In this document: positions 42,408 through 50,065 of the stretch, one piece after another
Layout of the letters: each line of letters starts with the position of its first letter
Numbering within the stretch: position 1 is the stretch's first letter
Origin: Planctomycetota bacterium
GTDB taxonomy: Bacteria > Planctomycetota > Brocadiia > JAADGH01
Assembly (NCBI GenBank): GCA_013152475.1
Contig: JAADGH010000202.1
Coordinates: 17,281 to 81,280, forward strand
DNA: 64,000 bases
Direction of reading: 5' to 3'
Position numbers and translations under genes: made by a program
Notes under the pieces: model-generated
Seen by the model: the letters and a program-made list of their open reading frames with translations, nothing else
Databases searched by the model: none
Told to the model about the DNA's origin: nothing

Positions 42408-45400
42408 ATGGAATCATCCCCCGGCACTCCAACCGAGAACACACCAGGCAGCAGCCGGACGAGGTCTATCGTGTGGACCGTCTCTCTCGTTATCGTGGGG
42501 GGGCTGTGTGTGGGAGTATTTCTGCTGTGGAAACTCTACACGGCTACCCAGCCCTGGCCCATCCTCTCCCAGATGCCTCTCAACCTGAGCGAATCCTTCA
42601 ACAACGACGGCATCTGCTTGCCAGAAAACCGGGCTAACACCAACTTCGACTGCCCCGACCACCGCGCCGGCATCCCCGGTTCTGGGTACCCCGGCGAGGA
42701 TCTCCCGAAAACGGGTCAGGCCTTCGCCTGCCGCAGCCTATCGGGCGTTCACTTCCTCTTCCCTCCCAAAGAGGATGGTGCGAAGAACAACATCGCCTGC
42801 TCCGGGCAGAAGATCGAGTTTCCCCCCACCCGGTGCGAGAAGCTCTACGTCCTTGGCGCCGCAGAGAACGGCCGCCGCGAGGCGGAGCTGAGGCTCTTCT
42901 ACGACGACGGGGAGGAAAAGGTCCCCCTGCGATTCTCCGATTGGTGCGAGGACCCGCAGTTCAACGAAATCACCGGCTTCCGCTTCGACCATCGCTTTAC
43001 CTGGGACCAGGCGAAGGGGGATATGGTCGAAGATAACGTTGCCTGCCACATCTGGATCCAGGAGATTTCCGTCGATCCCGACAAGAAGCTCAAACGCATC
43101 CAGCTCCCCTACGACCAGCGCATCCACATCTTCGCCATGACCCTCGCCGTCCGGCGCGGTGAAATTTCACATTTGCGATACTCCCAGGAAACGGCGCGCA
43201 TCTACCGGGAGCTTGCCGTCGGCAACGCCCCCACCTTCGCCGCGCTGCACGAAAACCAACAGCGCCTGCGTGCCATGCTGGAGGAAGTCAGGGCGAAGGA
43301 CGATGGCCGCCTCCGGCGCGAGTGCCGATGGGCCGAGTGCAACCTGATGTACATCGAAAGCATGATCCCCGGCCCGCCCTACCGCGGCGCTCGGGCCTCG
43401 GTGAAGACCATCCACCGGCTCCAGAACCATGCCGAGGGCGACATCGCCGACCTCCAGGCCGGCCGCAATCCCTTCCCCGCCAAGCGCGGCGCCATGCTCA
43501 AGGGCACGTGGTCGGAGATCGACGGCACCATCCAGCCCTACTGGGTCGCCGTGCCGAAGGAATACAAAGGCGACAAGCCCTTCCCGCTCCTTGTCCGCCT
43601 CCATGGCCACGGCGGGTGGGGAAAGTTCCTGGGCAAGCTTTACGGTGCGTCGAAGGATTGCATCACCGTCAGCCCCCACGGGCGCGGGAGCATGGACTAC
43701 TTCTTCGTCGCCGAGCAGGCCGTCCTCGCCTCCATCCGTGAAGTGCAGCAGGACTACAACATCGACCCCAACCGCGTCTACATCACCGGTGGGTCCATGG
43801 GCGGGACGGGATCGTGGGCGCTGGGGACCCGCTTCCCCGATATGTTTGCCGCCATCGCCCCCAACTCGGGCAATGCCAATCACAAGGTGTGGATCAAGGA
43901 ATGGGGGTGGAACTGGGGGTGGGGCAGGGGCGAGGATCCCTATAAGCCCAAAAATGCCGACGCCGGCGTGCCGTTCCCAATCGAACAAATCGGCCAATTC
44001 GCGGAGGCCGTGTTCTCGGATAAGGAATCGGACCCATTCACTTCGCTCGGCATATATATCTCGGCTGAGATCGATCCGATCTCCTACGCGGAGAACCTCA
44101 TCAATGTCCCCGCCTTCGCCGGGCACGGCGCAAAGGATGAGGTCGTGCCGGTGGGCCATGCCCGAAGTATGACCGGAAAGCTGAAGGCCCTCGGCTACGA
44201 CTGCACCTATATGGAGGACCCCAAGTCCGGCCACAGCGTGCCCGGTTCCATCCGCAAGAAGCAGCGCGAGTGGCTCTTCAAGCAGAGGCGCAAACCCCGC
44301 CCCGAGACGGTCCGCTACCGGACCAACCAACTGCGCTATCCCGGCGCCTACTGGCTTTCGATCAATCAATTCATCCAGCGTGCGCAGTTCGGCGAGATCG
44401 AGGGCAAGGCCGGCAAAACCGGCGAGATCGACATCAAGACGAGCAACGTGGCGAACTTCACCATCGACCTGAGCCAGTGCCCCGTCCCGCGCGAGATTCA
44501 AGTCACGATCAACAACGTCCTCGCGCACAAGGGCAACCAACCCAAAAGCAAGCTGCTTACATTTCAGCAGAGAGAAACCGACAACTGGATTGTCTCCTAC
44601 GAGCGTCCAGTGAATAGCGGAAAGCGGCCAACTGTCGAAGGACCCATCGAGGACCTGTTCATGTCTCCCTTCATGATCGTGTATGGCACTACCGCCAACA
44701 TGGCGATGGAGCGGAAGATTATCAAAGAGCAAGCCGAGTTCTTCGCCAACGACTGGAAACGGCTCTATCACAGCGAGTGCCGGATGAAGGCCGACACGGA
44801 AGTCACCCCGGAGGACATTCGGAACTACAACCTGATCCTTTATGGCCGGCCATCGGCCAACCTCATCACCGGCCGCATTGCCGGCAAGCTGCCCATCAAG
44901 TTCACGAGCAACAAGATTATCTTTGACAACGACGTGTTCCAGGGGGAAGACCTGGGCACGAAGTTCTGCTATCCCAACCCGCTCAACCCGAATCGGTGCG
45001 TGGCGGTCTTCGCCGCGACGACATGGAAGGGCATGATCGACATCAACACCCGCTTCGGCAACTGGTTTATGTGGGGCCCCTACGACAACCGCAACTGGTT
45101 CGACTACGGCATCTTTGACGGCCGCACCCGCTCGCCCGACACCTTCCTCCTTGTCGGTTTCTTCGACGGGGACTGGAAGCGCTGCCCGGCGACGGAGTGG
45201 CGCGGCGATCCTGCGGCACGGAAACAGTCCCGGCCGCGGACGATTCCCAAATACACCGAGCCTCCGGCCGATGTCACAGAGATGTGCCTCACTGATTTGT
45301 TGCCGACTAAGATTGCCCAGCACAAAGGCCCCGTGAGCTTCGACAGAAGCTTTCTCGGCCATGAGCTCAGTATCGGCAAGAAAACCTACAAACGCGGTCT

Positions 45401-45740
45401 TGGCGTGCGGCCCCACGCCATCAGCCAGTCGGTGGTCGAGTTCAACATCGCCGGGCGGTTCGACCGGTTCCGCGTGGAGGCCGGCGCGTGCCTGGAGGGC
45501 CGGGCCAAATTCCCGGCGGCGAGGAAGAAAAATGAAGAGCTCCAGTTCGTCGTCCTCGGCGACGGCCGACAGCTCTACAAGACCGAGTGGATCAAGTGCG
45601 ATGCGCCGCCGCAGGTGATTGATGTGGAGGTGAAGAACGTCAAGAAGCTGACGCTCAAATGCGTCGGCGGTGGGCAATCCTGGCACTGCGGAAGCTGCAC
45701 CTGGGGCAACCCGATGCTCTTCAAGGAACCGATGATGTAG
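42408..45740 (+). CDS. Esterase-type alpha/beta-hydrolase fused to NPCBM domain
   Basis: An 1110-residue protein anchored by one N-terminal helix (about 20-45; TVSLVIVGGLCVGVFLLW). A jelly-roll-like region follows, then a PHB-depolymerase/feruloyl-esterase-like hydrolase (about 375-630): nucleophile S463 in TGGSMGGTGSW, acid in GHGAKDEVVP and base in PKSGHSVPG. Residues about 640-950 form an uncharacterised peptidase-like or beta region. The C-terminus (about 960-1105) is an NPCBM/NEW2 carbohydrate-binding module (LGVRPHAISQSVVEF, RFRVEAGACLEG, VKKLTLKCVGGG). It likely attacks ester groups on a glycan. ATG 42408 follows an AGAGAGG site. Confidence 0.85.
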   Translation: MESSPGTPTENTPGSSRTRSIVWTVSLVIVGGLCVGVFLLWKLYTATQPWPILSQMPLNLSESFNNDGICLPENRANTNFDCPDHRAGIPGSGYPGEDLPKTGQAFACRSLSGVHFLFPPKEDGAKNNIACSGQKIEFPPTRCEKLYVLGAAENGRREAELRLFYDDGEEKVPLRFSDWCEDPQFNEITGFRFDHRFTWDQAKGDMVEDNVACHIWIQEISVDPDKKLKRIQLPYDQRIHIFAMTLAVRRGEISHLRYSQETARIYRELAVGNAPTFAALHENQQRLRAMLEEVRAKDDGRLRRECRWAECNLMYIESMIPGPPYRGARASVKTIHRLQNHAEGDIADLQAGRNPFPAKRGAMLKGTWSEIDGTIQPYWVAVPKEYKGDKPFPLLVRLHGHGGWGKFLGKLYGASKDCITVSPHGRGSMDYFFVAEQAVLASIREVQQDYNIDPNRVYITGGSMGGTGSWALGTRFPDMFAAIAPNSGNANHKVWIKEWGWNWGWGRGEDPYKPKNADAGVPFPIEQIGQFAEAVFSDKESDPFTSLGIYISAEIDPISYAENLINVPAFAGHGAKDEVVPVGHARSMTGKLKALGYDCTYMEDPKSGHSVPGSIRKKQREWLFKQRRKPRPETVRYRTNQLRYPGAYWLSINQFIQRAQFGEIEGKAGKTGEIDIKTSNVANFTIDLSQCPVPREIQVTINNVLAHKGNQPKSKLLTFQQRETDNWIVSYERPVNSGKRPTVEGPIEDLFMSPFMIVYGTTANMAMERKIIKEQAEFFANDWKRLYHSECRMKADTEVTPEDIRNYNLILYGRPSANLITGRIAGKLPIKFTSNKIIFDNDVFQGEDLGTKFCYPNPLNPNRCVAVFAATTWKGMIDINTRFGNWFMWGPYDNRNWFDYGIFDGRTRSPDTFLLVGFFDGDWKRCPATEWRGDPAARKQSRPRTIPKYTEPPADVTEMCLTDLLPTKIAQHKGPVSFDRSFLGHELSIGKKTYKRGLGVRPHAISQSVVEFNIAGRFDRFRVEAGACLEGRAKFPAARKKNEELQFVVLGDGRQLYKTEWIKCDAPPQVIDVEVKNVKKLTLKCVGGGQSWHCGSCTWGNPMLFKEPMM

Positions 45741-45769
45741 GATGCATGCAGGTCGTGCTGCCGAAAGAC

Positions 45770-45791
45770 ACGCTCAAACTTGTTTGAGCGT
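45770..45791. repeat. 22-bp perfect palindrome, copy 2
   Basis: ACGCTCAAAC, TT, GTTTGAGCGT, identical to 13030-13051 and placed 29 nt after a stop codon and 34 nt before the GNAT start. Followed by ATC, as on the minus strand of copy 1. It could be a shared regulator site or a short mobile repeat. Confidence 0.85.
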
Positions 45792-45825
45792 ATCCTGCCG
45801 AAATGGTAATGATGGAGATAACGGC

Positions 45826-46302
45826 GTGATCATTCGCAAATACAAAGAATCCGACCGCGAGGTCCTAAAGGAAATCACGGCCATCTGCTTCGAGGGTGTC
45901 TCCCTGGAATACCACACCGAGCAGATGTATGGCGTCATCAACGGGAAAGACTGGCGCTGGCGGAAGAAACGCCACGTGGACGCCGACATCGACGCCAACG
46001 CCAGCGGCATCTTCGTGGCCGAGGAGGAGGGCGAGGTGGTCGGCTACATCAGCACCCGCGTCGATCCCGAGACGAAGATCGGCGGCATCCCCAACTTCTC
46101 CGTCCTGCCCGGTCACCAAAAGAAGGGCATCGGCCGGAAGCTTGCCGAAGCGGCGGAGGCCTATCTGAAAGAGCAAGGAATGGAATACGCCCGGATCGAA
46201 ACGCTTGCGAGCAACGACGTGGGCCTGCACTTCTACCCCAAGCTCGGATTTCAGGAGGTCATCCGGCAAGTGCATTTCATCAAGCCGATCAAAGACGAGT
46301 AG
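45826..46302 (+). CDS. GNAT-family N-acetyltransferase
   Basis: A 158-residue acetyltransferase. The fold is clear: IIRKYKESDREVLKEIT at the start, GIFVAEEEGEVVGYIS (beta4), and the acetyl-CoA-binding LPGHQKKGIGRKLAEAAEA motif at about 100-118. The C-terminal HFYPKLGFQEV is typical of the family. It may acetylate a small amine or protein; unknown. GTG 45826 is chosen because GGAGA lies 7 nt upstream. The M20 peptidase gene follows after 12 bp. Confidence 0.88.
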   Translation: MIIRKYKESDREVLKEITAICFEGVSLEYHTEQMYGVINGKDWRWRKKRHVDADIDANASGIFVAEEEGEVVGYISTRVDPETKIGGIPNFSVLPGHQKKGIGRKLAEAAEAYLKEQGMEYARIETLASNDVGLHFYPKLGFQEVIRQVHFIKPIKDE

Positions 46303-46314
46303 TGGGAACCAGCC

Positions 46315-47598
46315 ATGACCGATATCGTTCATGAAGTGGTCCAGGAGGTCGAACGCCTCACCGACGATTTGGTCGAGATGTGCCGCGAGCTCGTCAAGAT
46401 CAATACGGTCAACCCCTATGCCGGCGCCGAGCCCACCGGCCTGGAGAAGGATGGACAAGAGTTCATCCAACCCATCCTCGAAGGAATGGGCGGCAAGACG
46501 CGCCTCTTCGAGCCCCCGCCGGACATCTACAAACAGATGGGCGTCATCGGCCCCAAGGGACGAAGCTGGCAGGATCGCCCGAACCTGGTCACCGAGTTCG
46601 ACCTCGGCCCCGGCAGGCGGATCGTCCTCAATTCCCACATGGACACCGTCGGCGCGGCCGGCATGGCCTTCGACCCCTTCTGCGCCGACGTGAAGGATGG
46701 GAAAATCTACGGCCGGGGATCGAGCGACGACAAGGGCGGCATGGCCATGGGCATCATCGCCATCAAGGCCGCACTGAAATTCTCCGACGCCCTGTCCGGG
46801 ACCGTCGTCCACCAGAGCGTGGTGGACGAGGAGTGCAGCGGTTCCGGCGCGGGGACGCTGGCCTGTGTCCTGGAGGGATACACCGGCGACGAAGCCGTCG
46901 TTATCGACGGCAGCGAGCTGATCGTCATGCGCGGGTGCCAGGGATGCCTGACGGCTGATGTGAAGATTCACGGCCGGTCGGGCCACGCCGCGCGGGGCGG
47001 CGTCAATGCCATCGACAAGGCCCTCGTTGTCAAGGGCGGCATCGACCGGTTCAAGGCCGAGCGTGAGGCGAAGTACCCCGACTGCCTCGTGAACCTGGGC
47101 GTCTTCAACGCCGGGGTACACCCCGCCGTCGTGCCCGGCAGCGCGACACTGAGCTTGAACATGGTCTACCGCATCGAGGAGGCCGTCGCGAATGACGAAG
47201 CCGGGTTCGGCTGGGGCGGGCTGTCCGTGCGCGATGCCTTTGAGGACGCGATCCACACAGCCGATGAGTCGGACGAGTGGCTGCGCGAGCACCCCTCCAA
47301 CGTGGAGTGGGTGAAGGACCTGGTCCCCTTCGAGACGCCGGAGAATACGCCCCTGCTCCAGGACATCCGCGCAGCGCATGAAACGGCCTTGGGCCGGGCG
47401 CCGGAGGTGAAGATCATGTCCGCCTGGGCCGACGGCGCGAATCTTGCGCAGTATGGGCGAACGCCCACTGTCCTTTTCGGTCCGGGCACGAAGAATGCGG
47501 CACACTCCGACGACGAGACGGTTGCGATCCGAGACCTCATTGACGGCGCGAAGGTGATCGCCGCCTATCTATGCCGGCAGCTCGACAAGCGGTCGTGA
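46315..47598 (+). CDS. M20-family metallopeptidase (ArgE/DapE type)
   Basis: A 427-residue zinc aminoacylase/peptidase. Metal ligands and catalytic residues are visible: NSHMDTVG, GRGSSDDKGGM, VVDEECSGSG (catalytic Glu pair) and the final GTKNAAHSDDE histidine. A dimerisation domain lies between (about 215-330). The closest general function is deacylation or dipeptide hydrolysis of N-acyl amino acids. The exact substrate is unresolved. It is co-directional with the GNAT gene, and an acetyltransferase/deacylase pairing is notable. Confidence 0.9.
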   Translation: MTDIVHEVVQEVERLTDDLVEMCRELVKINTVNPYAGAEPTGLEKDGQEFIQPILEGMGGKTRLFEPPPDIYKQMGVIGPKGRSWQDRPNLVTEFDLGPGRRIVLNSHMDTVGAAGMAFDPFCADVKDGKIYGRGSSDDKGGMAMGIIAIKAALKFSDALSGTVVHQSVVDEECSGSGAGTLACVLEGYTGDEAVVIDGSELIVMRGCQGCLTADVKIHGRSGHAARGGVNAIDKALVVKGGIDRFKAEREAKYPDCLVNLGVFNAGVHPAVVPGSATLSLNMVYRIEEAVANDEAGFGWGGLSVRDAFEDAIHTADESDEWLREHPSNVEWVKDLVPFETPENTPLLQDIRAAHETALGRAPEVKIMSAWADGANLAQYGRTPTVLFGPGTKNAAHSDDETVAIRDLIDGAKVIAAYLCRQLDKRS

Positions 47599-47628
47599 TT
47601 GGATTGTTATCAGGAGACCACAGGAAAG

Positions 47629-47677
47629 GTAGAAGAGGCTTCCAGCCTCTTCTGGAGCGGCAGGGTGCCGCTTCTAC
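47629..47677. repeat. REPIN-like double hairpin between convergent genes
   Basis: A 49-bp unit with ends GTAGAAG and CTTCTAC. Inside are two hairpins: AGAAGAGGC/GCCTCTTCT and AGCGGCA/TGCCGCT. It lies between the M20 stop and the phosphatase stop and could also act as a bidirectional transcription barrier. The ends differ in sequence from the TGTAGCCGC family. Confidence 0.7.
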
Positions 47678-47708
47678 ATTGGGCGTCGAGGCAGGGATTT
47701 CTGCCTGA

Positions 47709-48317
47709 CTATTTGGACGGAATCGCGCCCTCCTCCGTCGATGTTCGCGCCGCCCGCTTCCGCTTCGCGAAATCATAGACATACTGCGAGAGGTCGGTGA
47801 GCCCGGCATTGAACTCGTTGCGAATCATCTCCGCATACGCTTCGTCTGCAGTCCATCCTTCCTCGGCAATGCGATAGAGCGCGGCAAAGGTGGACGCCCG
47901 GTCGCGCCCGGTCATGCAGTGAAGGAACACGGGCGTGCGGTTCGGGTCGCGGACGATTTCCAGAAATGTATCCGCCGTTCCATCCGACAACGGCCCGCCA
48001 CACGGCGTCGGCATCGGGACGTAGGTCAGCCTCAGCTCCTCACATGCCCTCCGGTCGCGCTTGTCGGCGCTCCTCGACTCCCGGACATTGATCACCGTCT
48101 TGACGCCCATCCCTTTTAGCTTTGCCAACCCGGCGCTCGACGGCTGGCCCCCCACATAGAGTCGATCACTGACCTTTCGCAAAAGCGGAAGCCCCTCGCC
48201 AAACCACTCATGGCTCTCCGAGAAGGGATTGGTCTGGTTCAGAGCGCTGCAGCCGAGCATCCCGACCGTCGCACAAACCAGAACCAGAATCTTCCAGCGC
48301 AGGGATGTTCTATCCAT
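47709..48317 (-). CDS. Protein-tyrosine/dual-specificity phosphatase lipoprotein
   Basis: A 202-residue protein with a signal peptide and lipobox (VGMLGC, Cys23). The catalytic P-loop HCMTGRDR matches HCX5R of Cys-dependent phosphatases; upstream SDRLYVGGQPS and GVKTVINVRES are typical of DSP/KAP-like bacterial members. Export to the periplasm or outer membrane is unusual for a protein phosphatase, so a phospholipid or sugar-phosphate substrate is possible. The start overlaps the preceding esterase gene by 8 nt. Confidence 0.85.
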   Translation of the reverse strand: MDRTSLRWKILVLVCATVGMLGCSALNQTNPFSESHEWFGEGLPLLRKVSDRLYVGGQPSSAGLAKLKGMGVKTVINVRESRSADKRDRRACEELRLTYVPMPTPCGGPLSDGTADTFLEIVRDPNRTPVFLHCMTGRDRASTFAALYRIAEEGWTADEAYAEMIRNEFNAGLTDLSQYVYDFAKRKRAARTSTEEGAIPSK

Positions 48318-49329
48318 CGAGCCCCAAGTGCTTTCTCAGAAACGGCTCGGCCAGGTCCCAGACGAGCATGTGGCCGCCGGGGTGGAGGGCATAGTCCAGG
48401 TTGTCGGATGCCCCCGCCGCTTCATACGCCCTCCGGACGGTGGCGATCATGGCGTCGCGGTCGGCGTCGGTGATGAGGCCATCCTTCTCGCCCGTCATCA
48501 ACTGCATCGGGCGCGGCGCAATCAGGCTGAAGAGCTCCGGCACATCCCCGTACTGCAGCACCCCGGGCAGGTACTGGAGCGCACACGAGGACAGCTTCAG
48601 CGATCGCTCGCGGAAGGTGTTCATGCACCCCGACGGCACGCAGGCCCGGATGCGATCGTCGCAGATTGTCACCCACATCGTTGTCCGTCCGCCGTAGGAG
48701 TTGCCCATGCATCCGATGCGCGTGGGGTCCACCTCCGGCCGCTGCGTCAGGACGTCGAGCGCCGCCTGGCCGTCTTGAATGTGTAGAGCGATCACGTTCA
48801 CGCCATACATTCCCGCGGCCATCTGGATCACGTTACACTTGTCCCGCTTCCCGACGCGCTCGATGTGGCCGTCCCGTCCGGGCCACCCCCACCACGCCGG
48901 GCAAAGAACGACGAACCCCGCCTCCACCGCCTCCCGGCCGTAGGCCCGGTAACCGTACTGCTGCACCTCCGGCGTGTCGAGGCCGGCGATGGATTCCATG
49001 CCGAACGTCGCATGGCCGTGCAGGGCGAGGATGCCGGGGCGCTTCTCGCCCTCCTTCACGTCGCTCGGCACCAGAAGGTATGCGGGCAGATCGGTGAACT
49101 CGTTGACCGGGATGCGGAGCAGGTGTCGCGTGTGCGTCTCCAGCGTGATCGACTCGACGACCTCGACCGCCGGCTCGACCCGGTCCGGGACCGGCCCCAT
49201 GAGGCCGTCGAGCTTCTGTCGGAACGCCCTCTGCCATTTGCCGAAGTCCTGCCCCACCTGGTAGAGGAGGGAGGGTTTGTTTTTCTCACCGTAGCGATCA
49301 AGAAAGTCGATGAAGGAAAGTCTGTTCAT
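48310..49329 (-). CDS. Alpha/beta-hydrolase (acetyl-xylan-esterase-like)
   Basis: A 339-residue hydrolase of the dienelactone-hydrolase/acetyl-xylan-esterase kind (Abhydrolase_7-like). The catalytic serine lies in GCMGNSYGGR, the acid in TGEKDGLITD and the base in HPGGHML; ILALHGHATFG forms the oxyanion region. No signal peptide is seen, so it is cytoplasmic. It is co-transcribed with the phosphatase lipoprotein. Confidence 0.87.
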   Translation of the reverse strand: MNRLSFIDFLDRYGEKNKPSLLYQVGQDFGKWQRAFRQKLDGLMGPVPDRVEPAVEVVESITLETHTRHLLRIPVNEFTDLPAYLLVPSDVKEGEKRPGILALHGHATFGMESIAGLDTPEVQQYGYRAYGREAVEAGFVVLCPAWWGWPGRDGHIERVGKRDKCNVIQMAAGMYGVNVIALHIQDGQAALDVLTQRPEVDPTRIGCMGNSYGGRTTMWVTICDDRIRACVPSGCMNTFRERSLKLSSCALQYLPGVLQYGDVPELFSLIAPRPMQLMTGEKDGLITDADRDAMIATVRRAYEAAGASDNLDYALHPGGHMLVWDLAEPFLRKHLGLDG

Positions 49330-49368
49330 GGCTGTCTACTCCCAGTGTTCTGTAGGCGATTTTGAGTC

Positions 49369-49397
49369 ATGGTAACGCGCTGCTGGCTCGATTGCAA
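49369..49397 (-). promoter_or_regulatory. Candidate promoter of esterase-phosphatase pair
   Basis: Minus strand: TTGCAA (49397-49392), a 17-nt spacer and TACCAT (49374-49369), 39 nt before the esterase ATG. Confidence 0.55.
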
Positions 49398-49567
49398 CAC
49401 CAATAAAGTTCCGGGAACGTTGATTATTTGCCGCAAGCCTTGACGGAAACGTATGTTATGATCTGTCGTGGCAATCTGTTCCGCTGGGTTGAAGCGGCGC
49501 AGGGATGGACATGCCACCTCGTCCCCTGGCTGTGCATGAACGGCCCATCTCCTTGGCTCCGCCTCGA

Positions 49568-49695
49568 AATGCCTCAGTGACGGGGGGAGCTTCGGCACGG
49601 CCCTGTAGCCGCACCCTTTACAGGTGCGGGATTTCGGTGGCAGAAGGGCCGCCAGAGAGAACCGCAGGCGTACACCCCTCGTGATTGAGGCATTA
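49568..49695. repeat. Modular inverted-repeat element C
   Basis: Outer arms AATGCCTCAGTGACGGGGGG (20 nt from 49568) and CCCCTCGTGATTGAGGCATT (ending 49695) are inverted copies. The interior has the same TGTAGCCGCACCC hairpin and GGATTTCGGTGGCAG stretch as element B, but its right TGCGGCTACA end is decayed (only CGCAGGCG-TACA remains). Confidence 0.72.
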
Positions 49696-49715
49696 CCAAT
49701 TTTTTGCCAATTGCC

Positions 49716-49744
49716 TTGCCTTGGCCCCAATTTGATGATATACT
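49716..49744 (+). promoter_or_regulatory. Promoter of the 34-residue protein gene
   Basis: TTGCCT at 49716-49721, a 17-nt spacer and TATACT at 49739-49744. The small gene starts 92 nt downstream. A T-rich stretch near 49754-49762 lies in the leader. Confidence 0.65.
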
Positions 49745-49835
49745 ATAGGGGCTTAAATTTTTTCGGCGCTTGGGCCTAAGAAAAGCACCGCGATGCATTG
49801 ATGGAGTAATATGCACCTGTGAGAAGGAGTCTGGT

Positions 49836-49940
49836 ATGGCAACTTGGCAACTGGCGGTTATTGGTGTAGCGGTCGCTGTCATCATAGTAATGGTCGTCGT
49901 CAAGGCTGTCAAGGGCGGGGGGGCGGCAAAGGAGTCGTAA
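49836..49940 (+). CDS. 34-residue single-helix membrane protein
   Basis: Too short for ordinary gene callers. It encodes 34 residues: MATWQ, then a hydrophobic helix (LAVIGVAVAVIIVMVVV) and a short basic/glycine tail (KAVKGGG, AAKES). AAGGAG lies 6 nt before the ATG and a good promoter lies upstream, so expression is plausible. Small single-helix proteins often bind and regulate larger membrane complexes. I recognise no family. Its neighbours are on the opposite strand, so it is a stand-alone unit. Confidence 0.65.
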   Translation: MATWQLAVIGVAVAVIIVMVVVKAVKGGGAAKES

Positions 49941-50065
49941 TCAGGGGCCGCTGCAATCCCTTGAGCAGGTCCATTATCGTGGGGCCGTAGTTTAAGCAAA
50001 CCGGACACCCGACCACCCCGGGGGCCGCGATGGCCGGGCATGTCTCGTACCCTATCCTTGTACCG

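Larger units (their letters stand above)
49330..49835. other. Intergenic region with repeat element and two promoters
   Basis: This 506-bp gap contains the esterase promoter (leftward), repeat element C at 49568-49695, and a rightward promoter for the small membrane protein at 49836. The stretch 49400-49567 shows no gene or clear signal. Confidence 0.7.

Noticed and set aside
43167-45686. 839-codon open frame on the minus strand opposite the esterase-NPCBM gene
   Set aside because: Antisense by-product of high GC third positions; the plus-strand product has clear catalytic and binding motifs.
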